A stretch of DNA of 64,000 nucleotides. Origin: Agromyces kandeliae (lineage in GTDB: Bacteria; Actinomycetota; Actinomycetes; Actinomycetales; Microbacteriaceae). Position numbers and translations under genes: made by a program. The stretch spans positions 310,001 to 374,000 of the forward strand of contig NZ_WKJD01000016.1 in assembly GCF_009674665.1 (NCBI RefSeq), written 5' to 3'. Below are positions 40,716-52,708 of this stretch, piece by piece (the first letter of the stretch is position 1; the number at the start of each line of letters is the position of its first letter). The notes under the pieces are model-generated. The model saw only the letters and a list, made by a program, of their open reading frames with translations, searched no databases and had not been told where the DNA came from.

Positions 40716-41759
40716 CTAGAGCTCGACGACGGTCATCCCCGAGCCCGCTCCCCCGGCGCGGCCCATGGCCGCCAGCGCCGCGGGCACCGCGTCGAGCGCG
40801 ATGGTGCGGCCGACGAGCTCGATCGGCCGGAACGCCTCGCTCGCGACGGCGCCGAGCATGTCGGGGTACTCGTGCGCGGCCATGCCGTGGCTGCCGAGGA
40901 TCTCGAGCTCGCCGTCGATGACCGCGTCCATGGGCATCGCGGCCGTGGCGTCGTCGGCGAGCATCAGGCCGATCTGCACGTGCCGGCCCCGCTTCCTGAG
41001 GCTCCGCACCGACGCGAACGACGTCGCCGGGCTGCCGAACGCGTCCACCGAGAGGTCCACGCCGCCGTCGCTCGCGGCGCGCACCCGGTCTGCCGCGCCC
41101 TCGCCGCCCCGGATCGGCGTCGCGCCGAGTTCGGCGGCCGCGGCGAGCGCGGCGTCCGAGACGTCCACGCCGTAGACCGGGACGCCGGCTGCGACGGCGA
41201 TCATGATCGCCGAGAGGCCCACGCCGCCGCATCCGTGCACCGCGACCTGCTCACCCGGGTGCAGTCGGCCGCGGGTGATGATCGCGCGGTACGCGGTCGC
41301 GAAGCGGCACCCGAGGGAGGCGGCCTCGACGAAGCCGAGCGTGTCGGGCAGGCGGATGAGGTTGAGCGCCGCCTCGTCGACGACGACGTACTCGGCGAAC
41401 GAGCCCCAGTGCGTGAAGCCGGGCTGTCGCTGGGCGTCGCAGACCTGCTCGTTGCCGGAGCGGCACTCGGCGCAGCGACCGCACGCGCAGATGAACGGGG
41501 CGGTGACCCGGTCGCCGACGGTCCAGCCGGAGTCGTCCGGCACGTCGGTCCCGAGCTCGGCGATCTCGCCGGCGAACTCGTGGCCGGGCACGTGCGGCAG
41601 CGCGACGCCGGCGTCGTGTCCCATCCACCCGTGCCAGTCGCTGCGGCAGAGCCCGGTCGCGCGCACGCGCACGATCGCGCCGCGCGGCGGACAGGCCGGG
41701 CGCTCGACCTCGACGAGTTCGGGTTCGTCGCCGAATCCGCGGTACATGACGGCGCGCAC
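40716..41759 (-). CDS. Zinc-dependent alcohol dehydrogenase (MDR family)
   Basis: A 347-residue medium-chain dehydrogenase. Catalytic zinc ligands are in ATGLCRSDWHG and GHEFAGE. The structural zinc site is the four-Cys lobe CACGRCAECRSGNEQVC. The NAD-binding motif is GCGGVGLSA. It oxidises or reduces an alcohol/aldehyde pair. The GTG start at 41759 is chosen because GGAGGAGG lies four bases before it. It has no operon partner; the downstream DUF7882 gene is convergent. The specific substrate cannot be told. Confidence 0.9.
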   Translation of the reverse strand: MRAVMYRGFGDEPELVEVERPACPPRGAIVRVRATGLCRSDWHGWMGHDAGVALPHVPGHEFAGEIAELGTDVPDDSGWTVGDRVTAPFICACGRCAECRSGNEQVCDAQRQPGFTHWGSFAEYVVVDEAALNLIRLPDTLGFVEAASLGCRFATAYRAIITRGRLHPGEQVAVHGCGGVGLSAIMIAVAAGVPVYGVDVSDAALAAAAELGATPIRGGEGAADRVRAASDGGVDLSVDAFGSPATSFASVRSLRKRGRHVQIGLMLADDATAAMPMDAVIDGELEILGSHGMAAHEYPDMLGAVASEAFRPIELVGRTIALDAVPAALAAMGRAGGAGSGMTVVEL

Positions 41760-41951
41760 AGGTCCTCCTCCGGGTGGTGGCCGGCCGCTCGCATCGCGGG
41801 CACCGTGCGCCGGGTCGCGCGCCCCCTCGGCGATGACGTGACGGATGCCGCGGCGAGGCGACCCACGGAATCCTATCGGGCGTGGCGCCTCCGCCGTCCG
41901 TTGCTCCGTCGTGGGCTTCCCAGTGCTCCGAAATTGTGTAACAATCTTCGC

Positions 41952-42929
41952 ATGCGTTCCGTCCTGCTGGTGCTCGCCGCCGCCGTGTGCTTCGGCACGA
42001 CGGGCACCGCGCAGGCGCTCGGACCCGACGCCGACCCGGTCTCCGTCGGGGCCGTGCGCATCCTGGTCGGCGGCGGCGCCCTGGCAGCGGTGGCGCTCGC
42101 CCTGCACGTCGCCGGACGTCGGCGCGGCGCGACCGGGACATCCGTCGCCCCGACGTCCGGTGGCCGCACCGGCCGGTGGCCCGCAGGGGTGGCCATGGTC
42201 GTCGGAGCAGCCGGGGTGCTCGCCTACCAGCCGGCGTTCTTCGCCGGGACCGCGTCGAACGGCGTCGCGGTCGGAACGGTCGTCGCGCTCGGATCGGCGC
42301 CCGTCCTCACGGGGGTGCTCGACTGGGCGCTTCGGCGCCGCTTCCCCGGCGGCAGCTGGGTCGTTGCGACGGCGCTCGCGACCGCAGGCGTCGCGGCGCT
42401 CGCCTCGGCGAGCGGCACCGGACCGAGCGCGGTCGATCCCATCGGGATCGCGGCATCCGTCGCCGCCGGCGCCTCGTACGCCGTCTACACGCTCGCGGGC
42501 AAGTCCCTGCTCGACCGCGGCTGGACGTCGTCGGCGAGCATGGGCGCGATGTTCGGCGTCGCCGCGGCGCTCAGCCTGCCGGTGCTGCTCGCGACCGACA
42601 CCGGCTGGCTCGCGACCGGGCCCGGGCTCGCGATGGCGCTCTGGCTCGGACTCGTGACGACGACGGTCGCCTACCTGTTCTTCGGCGCGGGCCTGAAGCG
42701 CCTCACCCCGGCGACCGTGTCGACCCTGACGCTCGCCGAGCCGCTCACGGCGACGCTGCTCGGGGTGGTCCTGCTCCAGGAGCGACTCCCGACGACGGCC
42801 GTGATCGGGCTCGCGGTGCTGGCGTCGGGCATCGTGCTCCTCACCGTCACGAGCAGTCGACGGATGCCGCGCCGCGCTGCTCCGCGGACGGACGCCGTAC
42901 CGGCCGCCCCGGTCGCGCTCGACGCCTGA
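41952..42929 (+). CDS. EamA/DMT-family transporter
   Basis: A 325-residue membrane protein with ten predicted helices arranged as two EamA repeats. The first begins VLLVLAAAVCFGTTGTAQAL, the second GIAASVAAGASYAVYTLAGK. The end of repeat two carries STLTLAEPLTATLLGVVLLQ, the usual DMT signature. Such proteins export amino acids, metabolites or drugs; the substrate is unknown. TAACAAT lies nine bases before the ATG and no ribosome site is present, so the transcript may be leaderless. Confidence 0.87.
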   Translation: MRSVLLVLAAAVCFGTTGTAQALGPDADPVSVGAVRILVGGGALAAVALALHVAGRRRGATGTSVAPTSGGRTGRWPAGVAMVVGAAGVLAYQPAFFAGTASNGVAVGTVVALGSAPVLTGVLDWALRRRFPGGSWVVATALATAGVAALASASGTGPSAVDPIGIAASVAAGASYAVYTLAGKSLLDRGWTSSASMGAMFGVAAALSLPVLLATDTGWLATGPGLAMALWLGLVTTTVAYLFFGAGLKRLTPATVSTLTLAEPLTATLLGVVLLQERLPTTAVIGLAVLASGIVLLTVTSSRRMPRRAAPRTDAVPAAPVALDA

Positions 42930-42992
42930 GCCGACGGGCCCGACCGCGCGATCGGCCGCAAGTCCCGACGATCACGGCACAGCTGCCACGCG

Positions 42993-43871
42993 TCACAGCT
43001 CCGAACCGTCGACCCGGAAGGTGTTGCAGGCGCCGACGCCGTCCTCGTACCCGGTCGCGAACCAGCGCACGCGCTGCTCGCTCGTGCCGTGCGAGAAGGT
43101 GTGCGGCGTGACCTGGCCCTGCGTCGCCTCCTGGATGCGGTCGTCGCCGACCGCTGCTGCGGCGTCGATCGCCTGCTGGTACTCGTCGCGGGTGATCGGC
43201 TGCAGGAAGGTCTCGCCGTTCGCGTCCTCCGTGCTCGCTGCGGCGCCGGCCCACGCGCCGGCGAAGCAGTCCGCCTGCAGCTCGACCCGCACCGCGTTCG
43301 AGGTCGGACCGGTCTGCCCGTCGCGGGTCGAGTCGAGCACGCCCGCGATGTTCTGGATGTGGTGGCCGTACTCGTGCGCGACGACGTACATCTCGGCGAG
43401 CGGTCCGCCCTCGGCGCCGAAGCGCTGCTCGAGCTGGTCGTAGAACGAGGTGTCGATGTAGATCGTCTGGTCGGGCGGGCAGTAGAACGGCCCGGTCGCC
43501 GACGACGCGTTGCCGCAGCCGGTCGCGACGGCCTGGTCGAAGAGGACGAAGCCCTGCGGCCGGACGTAGTCGACGCCGATGCTGGGCGACGCCTCCGACC
43601 AGTACGCGTCGAGCGAGGCATCCGCCCCCTTCATGCGGCAGTCGACCTGCTCGTTCGCGTCCTGACCGGTCTGGCACTGCTCGAGCGTCGACTCCTCGCT
43701 CGTGGTGCCGCCGCCGGTGCCGCCGAGCAGGCCGGTCAGGTCGACGCCGAGGAAGGAGCCGACCAGCACGAGCGCCAGGACGCCGAGGCCGCCGCCCACG
43801 GCGATGCCCGTGTTCCGTCCGCGTCGGGAGGTCCGGCCGCTGCCGATGTCGGCCTTGGGGTTGAACGTCAT
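42993..43871 (-). CDS. YpfJ-type neutral zinc metallopeptidase
   Basis: A 292-residue membrane-anchored protein. A short cytoplasmic tail is followed by one helix (about 22-45) and a Gly/Thr linker. The outer catalytic domain carries HEYGHH (His166 and His170, Glu167) and a later ELQADCFAGAW supplying the third ligand region, as in the PF04228 family. Several Cys residues probably form disulfides outside the cell. Its role in the envelope is unknown. TAGCTT lies six bases before the ATG, indicating a leaderless transcript. Confidence 0.88.
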   Translation of the reverse strand: MTFNPKADIGSGRTSRRGRNTGIAVGGGLGVLALVLVGSFLGVDLTGLLGGTGGGTTSEESTLEQCQTGQDANEQVDCRMKGADASLDAYWSEASPSIGVDYVRPQGFVLFDQAVATGCGNASSATGPFYCPPDQTIYIDTSFYDQLEQRFGAEGGPLAEMYVVAHEYGHHIQNIAGVLDSTRDGQTGPTSNAVRVELQADCFAGAWAGAAASTEDANGETFLQPITRDEYQQAIDAAAAVGDDRIQEATQGQVTPHTFSHGTSEQRVRWFATGYEDGVGACNTFRVDGSEL

Positions 43872-43952
43872 GGCACGAAGCTACCGCGCAGGATCGCCGC
43901 CGGGCTGCGCCTTCCGCTCGTCGCCGACGGGGGCTACGCTCGACGGTCGAGG

Positions 43953-45167
43953 TCAGGACGAGGGCGCGTCGTCCTCTTCCTCCTCTTCGTCGTCGTCGTC
44001 TTCGTCGTCGTCGCCTTCATCGTCGACGACGTCGTCATCGTCCGCATCGTCGTCGTCGTCATCGTCCGCGTCGTCGTCATCGTCCTCGTCGTCACCGTCG
44101 CCCTCGAGGTCCTCGCGTTCCTCGTCCTCGACGTCGTCGGCGTCGTCCGTGTCCTCGACGTCGTCATCGACTCCCGCGTCCGCCGCGTCGTCCGCGTCGA
44201 ATCCGTCGGCGTCGGTGGCGAAGCGATCCGTCGCCGCGATGAGCGCATCCAGGATCCCGGGCTCGTCGAACGCGTGCCCGGCGTCGTCGATGATCCGGAA
44301 CTCCGCCTCCGGCCAGGCCCGGTGGAGGTCCCACGCGGTCATGACGGGCGTGCAGATGTCGTAGCGCCCCTGGATGATCACGGCGGGGATGTCGCGCAGG
44401 CGATGCGCGTCGCGGATGAGCTGGCCCTCGTCCCACCACCCGCCGTGGCGGAAGTAGTGGTTCTCGATCCGCGCGAACGCCGTGGCGTACTCGGGCGAGG
44501 TGAAGCGGGCGATGGTGTCGGCCTGGGGCAGCAGGGTGATCGTCGAGGACTCCCATCGCGACCACGCGATCGCGGCGGGCTGGTGCACGGCCGGGTCCGG
44601 GTCGGTCAGGAGCCGGTGGTAGGCCTCGATCAGGTGCACGCGCTCGCCGATCGGGACGGGCGCGAGGAAGTCCTCCCAGAGGTCGGGGAAGAGCGCGGAC
44701 GCACCGCCCTCGTAGAACCAGTCCAACTCCTGGCGACGCAGGGTGAAGATTCCCCGCAGCACGATCTCGGTGACGCGCTCGGGATGGGTCTCGGCGTAGG
44801 CGAGCGCGAGCGCACTGCCCCACGAGCCGCCGAGCACCTGCCAACGATCGATGCCGAGGTGCGCGCGCAGGCGCTCCATGTCGGCGATCAGGTGCCAGGT
44901 CGTGTTCGCCGACAGCACGGCCCCGGGCTCCGAGGCATGCGGGATGGACAGGCCGCACCCGCGCTGGTCGAACAGCACGATGCGGTACTTGGCGGGGTCG
45001 AACAGGCGCCGGTGCGCCGGCGACGTGCCCCCGCCCGGCCCGCCGTGGAGGAACACCACGGGCTTGCCGTCGCGATTGCCCGAGACCTCCCAGTAGATGT
45101 GCTGGCCGTCGCCCACGTCCAGCATCCCGGTCTCGAGCGGCTCGATCTCCGGATACAGTTCCCTCAT
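43953..45167 (-). CDS. pip: Proline iminopeptidase with long Asp/Glu-rich tail
   Basis: A 404-residue protein. Residues 1-317 are a complete prolyl aminopeptidase (S33): oxyanion HGGPGGG (41-47), nucleophile Ser115 in GGSWGS, Asp270 in GRYD, His298 in GHAF. Residues 318-404 are about 85% Asp, Glu and Ala, with runs such as DDDDDADDDDDDDADDDD, making a highly charged, disordered tail absent from ordinary family members. ATG 45167 follows AAGGGGGAA. It removes N-terminal proline from peptides in the cytoplasm. The tail may bind metal or solubilise the enzyme, by inference. Confidence 0.88.
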   Translation of the reverse strand: MRELYPEIEPLETGMLDVGDGQHIYWEVSGNRDGKPVVFLHGGPGGGTSPAHRRLFDPAKYRIVLFDQRGCGLSIPHASEPGAVLSANTTWHLIADMERLRAHLGIDRWQVLGGSWGSALALAYAETHPERVTEIVLRGIFTLRRQELDWFYEGGASALFPDLWEDFLAPVPIGERVHLIEAYHRLLTDPDPAVHQPAAIAWSRWESSTITLLPQADTIARFTSPEYATAFARIENHYFRHGGWWDEGQLIRDAHRLRDIPAVIIQGRYDICTPVMTAWDLHRAWPEAEFRIIDDAGHAFDEPGILDALIAATDRFATDADGFDADDAADAGVDDDVEDTDDADDVEDEEREDLEGDGDDEDDDDDADDDDDDDADDDDVVDDEGDDDEDDDDEEEEEDDAPSS

Positions 45168-45288
45168 CGTTCCCCCTTGTCCGCTCACGCTAGCGAACGA
45201 GCGGGTGCCGCGCTCGCGGCGCGCCGCCGCGGCACCCCCGGTCGGGCGGTGTCGGCGGCCTCCCAGCGTCGCCGCCTAGCGTGCGGGC

Positions 45289-45783
45289 ATGCGCCCGATC
45301 CGAGAGCCCGTCGGCCCCGGCCAGGAGTCCGTCTGGGACTACCCTCGGCCGCCGCGCGCCGAGGCGGTCGACGTGCGGGTCACGATCGACCTCGGCGGTG
45401 CCCGCATCGTCGACACGCGCGATGTCGTCCGAGTGCTCGAGACGAGTCATCCGCCCGTGTACTACCTGCCGATCGACGCGTTCGCGCCCGGTGCGCTGGT
45501 GCCGACCGCGGGCTCGTCGTTCTGCGAGTTCAAGGGTGCGGCGAGGTACTTCGACGTGCGCGGCGGCGATCGGGCCGCGCACCGCGCCGCCTGGAACTAC
45601 CCGACGCCGTCCCCGGGGTTCGAGGTGCTCCGCGACCGCGTCGCCGTCTACGCGGGGCCGATGGACGCCTGCACGGTCGACGGCGAACGCGCGCTCCCCC
45701 AGCCCGGCGGCTTCTACGGCGGGTGGGTCACGTCGATGGTCGCGGGACCCGTCAAGGGCGCGCCCGGCACCATGGGGTGGTGA
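45289..45783 (+). CDS. DUF427-family protein
   Basis: A 164-residue protein matching DUF427: VWDYPRPPRAEAVDVRVTID, then SHPPVYYLPIDAF, the core SSFCEFKGAARYFDV and AAWNYPTPSPGFEVLRDRVA, and a C-terminal PGGFYGGWVTS. Members are small beta-rich proteins, and some carry a catalytic-looking Cys/Glu pair as here, but no reaction is known. It starts six bases after TAGCGT, with no ribosome site, so the message is probably leaderless. Next to malate dehydrogenase in the same direction, but that gene has its own -10. Confidence 0.88.
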   Translation: MRPIREPVGPGQESVWDYPRPPRAEAVDVRVTIDLGGARIVDTRDVVRVLETSHPPVYYLPIDAFAPGALVPTAGSSFCEFKGAARYFDVRGGDRAAHRAAWNYPTPSPGFEVLRDRVAVYAGPMDACTVDGERALPQPGGFYGGWVTSMVAGPVKGAPGTMGW

Positions 45784-46821
<1,038 letters not shown>

Positions 46822-46828
46822 CGTCGAC

Positions 46829-46856
46829 GGATGCCGCGGCTCGCCGCGCGGCATCC
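46829..46856 (+). terminator. mdh terminator
   Basis: GGATGCCGCG pairs with CGCGGCATCC around an 8-nt loop, seven bases after the mdh stop. No T run follows, as often in actinobacteria. Confidence 0.6.
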
Positions 46857-46914
46857 ACCGGTCCGTCGCTCCCAGAGGGGCCGCCCGCACGACCGCAGCG
46901 CCTACGCTGGCAGC

Positions 46915-47121
46915 ATGCCCGCTCGCGAACCCCTCTCCCCAGCACGTCGACGCCAGCTCATCGTCGGGCTCGTCGTCGGGCTCATCATCGGGCTCGTCGT
47001 GAGCCTCTGGACCGGGTTCTGGCTGTGGCTCGCCGCGGGACTCGCCGTCGGACTCGCCGCCGGCGCCATCATGAAGCCGCCCGGGGACGACGACGGCTCC
47101 CAGCGCTCGTCGCGGCGCTGA
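46915..47121 (+). CDS. Small membrane protein
   Basis: A 68-residue protein with a basic N-terminus (PAREPLSPARRRQ), two hydrophobic segments (about 15-30 and 34-52) that form a helical hairpin, and an acidic then Arg-rich tail (PPGDDDGSQRSSRR). No family is recognised. TACGCT lies six bases before the ATG, the leaderless promoter form also seen at mdh, DUF427 and others in this window, which supports it as a real gene. The function is unknown. Confidence 0.65.
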   Translation: MPAREPLSPARRRQLIVGLVVGLIIGLVVSLWTGFWLWLAAGLAVGLAAGAIMKPPGDDDGSQRSSRR

Positions 47122-47140
47122 CCCCGCCGCACGCGACGAC

Positions 47141-47165
47141 GGGCCGGGCGCTGCGCGCCCGGCCC
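47141..47165. terminator. Terminator between small membrane protein and acyl-CoA oxidase
   Basis: GGGCCGGGCGC and GCGCCCGGCCC form a perfect 11-bp stem with a 3-nt loop between convergent genes; it can act in both directions. Confidence 0.75.
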
Positions 47166-47178
47166 GTCCCGTCTCCGC

Positions 47179-49305
47179 CTACCGCTTCGGCTTCTCGGAC
47201 TTCTCCGGCGTGGGCAGCGTGCCCGCCTCGCGCTGCGCGGCGTAGTAGGCGCGCGCCTCGTCCTGTCGCGCCTGCTCGGCGCCCGACGCGATCGACGCAC
47301 GGAGGTGCTCCGGCGCGAAGCCGAACGCGTCGACGAGGTCGAGCGCGTACGGGCGCAGGCGCTCGACCAGGCGGTCGATGTACGCGGTCACGGCCTGCGC
47401 GCGCTGCGGCGAGAGCCGGCCGTGGATGAGGTACCAGGAGAGGTGCTGCTCGAGCAGGCCGAGGCCGAAGAGGTCGCGGAGCCACGTGAGGACCTGCTTC
47501 GTGCCGGGGTCCTCGGTGCGCGCGATGCCGCGCGTGAACGCCTCCCACTGGAGGAGCTCGCCGTGGGCGCGGGCAGCCTCGATCAGCTCGTTCTGGTTCC
47601 GGTTGAACAGGGCGGCCTGCTCGGGCTTGGAGAGCTTCCGGGCGTCGCGGAGGCGACCGGCGATCTCGCTGACCATGGTCTCGACCCGCTCGGTGAGCAG
47701 CTCCCGCTGCGTCTCCTCGTCGCGCAGTTCGTGCACCGACCGTGCGGTCGAGCCGAAGTCGGCGACGGTCTGGGCGAGGCGACGCAGGCCCGTGCCGTGG
47801 TAGGCGCGGTCGGCGGCCTGGGCGACGACGTAGCGCGCCATCGCACCGGCATCCGCGTTCGCGAACTGCTTCGAGAAGTCGGTGAGCAGGCGCTTGGCGA
47901 CCAGCTGCAGCAGGACGTTGTTGTCGCCCTCGAAGGTGACGTAGATGTCGAGGTCCTGGCGGAGCCCCACGAGGCGGTTCTCGGCGAGGAAGCCGGCACC
48001 GCCGCAGGCTTCGCGGGCCTCCTGCAGGGTCTCGAGCGCGTGCCACGTCGACAGGGGCTTCAGCGCCGCAGCGATCGTCTCGAGGTCCTGGCGATCGTCG
48101 TCGGTGTCGGCCTCGCCCGAGAACACCGCGTCGAACTTGACGAGGAACTCGTCGTGCGCGAAGACCTGCGCGTACGTGGTCGCGAGCTTCGGCAGCAGGC
48201 GGCGCTGATGGCGCTGGTAGTCGAGCAGCACCTCCTCGTCGGTGTCGCTGCCGGCGTTGAACTGGCGACGCTGCGTGCCGTACGTGATGGCGATCGCGAG
48301 CCCCATCGCGCTCGCGAGGGTCGCCGCGCCGTCGAGCGACACCCGCCCCTGCACGAGCGTGCCGAGCATCGTGAAGAACCGGCGGCCCGGGCTCGAGATC
48401 GGGCTCGAGTACGTGCCGTCGGCGGCGACGTCGCCGTAGCGGTTGAGCAGGTCCTCGCGCGGCACGCGGACGTCGGTGAAGTGCAGGCGACCGTTGTCGA
48501 TGCCGTTGAGGCCGCCCTTCAGGCCGTCGTCCTCGCCACCGATGCCCGGCAGGAACGCGCCCTGCTCGTCGCGGAGCGGCACGTAGAAGGCGTGCACCCC
48601 GTGGTTGACGCCCTTGGTGATGAGCTGGGCGAAGACCACCGCCGCGATGCCGTGCAGCGCGGCGTTGCCGAGGTAGTCCTTCCACGCGCCGCGGAACGGC
48701 GTGTTCAGGACGAACTCCTCGGTCTCGGGGTCGTAGGTCGCGGTCGTGCCGATGGACGCGACGTCGGAGCCGTGCCCGGTCTCGGTCATGGCGAACGCGC
48801 CGGGGACCTCGAGGGTCATGATGCCGGGCAGGTACTTCTCGTGGTGCTTCTCGGTGCCGAGGTGCAGGACGGCGGCGCCGAAGAGGCCCCACTGCACGCC
48901 GGACTTGATCTGCAGGCTCGGGTCGGCGAGGACCAGTTCCTCGAACGCGGCGATGTTGCCGCCGTGGTCGTCCTCGCCGCCGAGGCCCTTGGGGAACGCC
49001 TTGTGCACGGCGCCCGACTCGACGAGGAGCTTGAGCTGGCCGAGCACGCGCTCGCGGTGCTCGGACATGTCCTGGCCGTCGATGCGCTGGTATGCGGGCT
49101 GGGCGGCGCGCTCCCGCGCGGCGAGCCGAGCCTCGGGCCAGGTTCCGAGGAGCTGGCGCGCGAGTGCGTCGACGTCGACGACGGGAGCGTCGCTGGCGTC
49201 GATCGGCGTGTTCGCGGGAGTGGCTGCCGCCGCGCCGTCGGCGGTCGCGGGGCGCTCCGCCTTCGGAGCGGGTGCAGCGTCGGTTCGGGATGCCGTGTCG
49301 ACCAT
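47179..49305 (-). CDS. Acyl-CoA oxidase
   Basis: A 708-residue flavoprotein. After an Ala/Pro-rich N-terminal extension (~45 residues) comes the acyl-CoA dehydrogenase fold: FAMTETGHGSDVASIGTTAT (flavin and substrate loop), VRVPREDLLNRYG, and the catalytic region ACGGAGFLAENRLVGLRQDLD. VTFEGDNNVLLQ and the extra C-terminal domain mark the acyl-CoA oxidase subfamily, which passes electrons to oxygen and makes peroxide in fatty-acid breakdown. It lacks a peroxisomal-type signal, as expected in bacteria. A pair of GTTTGTAGG direct repeats lies 85-135 bp upstream. Confidence 0.93.
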   Translation of the reverse strand: MVDTASRTDAAPAPKAERPATADGAAAATPANTPIDASDAPVVDVDALARQLLGTWPEARLAARERAAQPAYQRIDGQDMSEHRERVLGQLKLLVESGAVHKAFPKGLGGEDDHGGNIAAFEELVLADPSLQIKSGVQWGLFGAAVLHLGTEKHHEKYLPGIMTLEVPGAFAMTETGHGSDVASIGTTATYDPETEEFVLNTPFRGAWKDYLGNAALHGIAAVVFAQLITKGVNHGVHAFYVPLRDEQGAFLPGIGGEDDGLKGGLNGIDNGRLHFTDVRVPREDLLNRYGDVAADGTYSSPISSPGRRFFTMLGTLVQGRVSLDGAATLASAMGLAIAITYGTQRRQFNAGSDTDEEVLLDYQRHQRRLLPKLATTYAQVFAHDEFLVKFDAVFSGEADTDDDRQDLETIAAALKPLSTWHALETLQEAREACGGAGFLAENRLVGLRQDLDIYVTFEGDNNVLLQLVAKRLLTDFSKQFANADAGAMARYVVAQAADRAYHGTGLRRLAQTVADFGSTARSVHELRDEETQRELLTERVETMVSEIAGRLRDARKLSKPEQAALFNRNQNELIEAARAHGELLQWEAFTRGIARTEDPGTKQVLTWLRDLFGLGLLEQHLSWYLIHGRLSPQRAQAVTAYIDRLVERLRPYALDLVDAFGFAPEHLRASIASGAEQARQDEARAYYAAQREAGTLPTPEKSEKPKR

Positions 49306-49388
49306 CGTCGGTTCGTCCTTCGTACGCGGGATAGGGCTGATTCCACGGTACGGCGGCCGTCGTCACGGACGGAGAACTGCGTTCGTCG

Positions 49389-49440
49389 CCTACAAACGCC
49401 GGTTCGGGCCTTCCGAACGCGGTTGCGGAACCCTACAAAC
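49389..49440. promoter_or_regulatory. Direct repeat in the acyl-CoA oxidase upstream region
   Basis: CCTACAAAC occurs at 49389-49397 and 49432-49440, each in a CGG-rich setting, 43 bp apart (about four turns). Upstream of a fatty-acid catabolic gene this may be a pair of regulator sites. The regulator is not in the window. Confidence 0.45.
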
Positions 49441-49484
49441 CGACTGCCGGTCGCTCTTGGATGATCGACAACGATCGGAGCGGT

Positions 49485-49919
49485 TCAGGGCTCCGAGGGC
49501 TGATCGGGCGCCAACCCGCGGAAGAAGCGCGTCGCCTCGCCCGACCACAGGAGCAGCAGGATCGCGACCGCGATCAGGGCGCTGACGATCTCGTTCACGG
49601 CACTCGCCGGGTTGGCGATCGCGGCGCTCACCGAGGCGATGATCGAGAACACCTCGATCACGGTGATCGCGATGCGCGCCACGGAGTTGCCGCGCATGAG
49701 CCCGAACGCGACGACGGCCGCGATCGCGCCGAGCACGAGCGAGACCGAACCCATGATCGCCCACGTCGTCCGCGTCGCGGCATCGTCCCCTCCGATCGTG
49801 GCGAGGACCAGCAGGAAGAACCCGGCCACCAGGTCGAGCGCGGCGTTCACCCAGACGAGCGCACCCACCACCGTCACCGCCACGGGTCGGCGAACCCGTT
49901 CCATGCCCTGTCCACTCAT
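49485..49919 (-). CDS. Four-helix membrane protein (paralogue A)
   Basis: A 144-residue membrane protein with four hydrophobic helices. The opening RRPVAVTVVGALVWVNAALDLVAG and the closing VSALIAVAILLLLWSGEATRFF are shared in pattern with the next gene upstream (49967-50371), so the two arose by tandem duplication. No catalytic or transport motif is visible. The pattern resembles small actinobacterial membrane proteins of unknown role. The ATG at 49919 is preceded by GAGGAGG, and the gene is the second of a probable two-gene unit. Confidence 0.75.
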   Translation of the reverse strand: MSGQGMERVRRPVAVTVVGALVWVNAALDLVAGFFLLVLATIGGDDAATRTTWAIMGSVSLVLGAIAAVVAFGLMRGNSVARIAITVIEVFSIIASVSAAIANPASAVNEIVSALIAVAILLLLWSGEATRFFRGLAPDQPSEP

Positions 49920-49966
49920 GCGTCCTCCTCAGGTCGTCGTGTCGTCGGCTCGGCAGCGCCGGGTCG

Positions 49967-50371
49967 TCATCGGGTGAAGAACGCGCTCGCCTTCGGCGTC
50001 CAGAGCAGGATCACGACGAGGGCGGAGACCGCGAGGCCGATCCACTCGCCGACGGGGATGCCGAGGTAGGCGACCGCGAGGAACAGCGACCCGATGATCG
50101 AGATCACCTGGAGCACCGTGACGATGAGGCGTGCGGGCTGGCTGCCCCTCAGGAGGCCCCCGGCGAGCACCGCGGTGATCAGGCCGACGACGATGGACGC
50201 GATCGCCGCGGTGATGAGCTGCCCGGTGCCCCCGAACCCGTCGACGACCTCCGGAACCGCGAGGAGGAAGAAGAGGATGACGCCGCTCACCATGTCGATC
50301 GCACCCGCGATGAAGGCGAGCACGCCGATGATCGTGATCGTGACCGGACGGCTTCCCTGTGCTGCCGACAT
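49967..50371 (-). CDS. Four-helix membrane protein (paralogue B)
   Basis: A 134-residue membrane protein with four helices. SRPVTITIIGVLAFIAGAIDMVSG and VSALVVILLWTPKASAFFTR mirror its downstream neighbour. The start is set at ATG 50371, since GGGGG lies six bases before it; the ATG two codons earlier (50377) is almost on top of that site. Function unknown. The duplicates probably form a heteromer or have split roles, by inference. Confidence 0.75.
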   Translation of the reverse strand: MSAAQGSRPVTITIIGVLAFIAGAIDMVSGVILFFLLAVPEVVDGFGGTGQLITAAIASIVVGLITAVLAGGLLRGSQPARLIVTVLQVISIIGSLFLAVAYLGIPVGEWIGLAVSALVVILLWTPKASAFFTR

Positions 50372-50544
50372 GCGCATCCCCCGAATCCGCGCCGCCGCAG
50401 TGACGGCCTCTGGCCCGATGCTATCGACGCGGGCGCCGCGAGCGCGAGGGTCGCCGCTGACGTGTCGTGAACCGGATGCCGCGACCGGACCCCGCCCTGC
50501 GGTCGGCTGCGTTCACGTCGTCGGAGCTCCAGCAGGCGCTCGGC

Positions 50545-52566
<2,022 letters not shown>

Positions 52567-52708
52567 CCGTCGACCCTACCCGGCGGCCCCGACAGGTCCG
52601 CCGGTTCCCCGGAAGCCCGAGGGCTCGGGCGCGACGGGGAGGACGGGTCGCGGTGCGAGTCTGCTGTGAAGCTCCGTCGCGTGCGCCGCGCCGACCTAGG
52701 CTCGCGCC

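Noticed and set aside
43970-44160. GTC-rich microsatellite as an assembly artefact
   Set aside because: It stays open in the iminopeptidase frame for the whole length and ends in a normal stop, so I kept it as coding and list the artefact as a test only.
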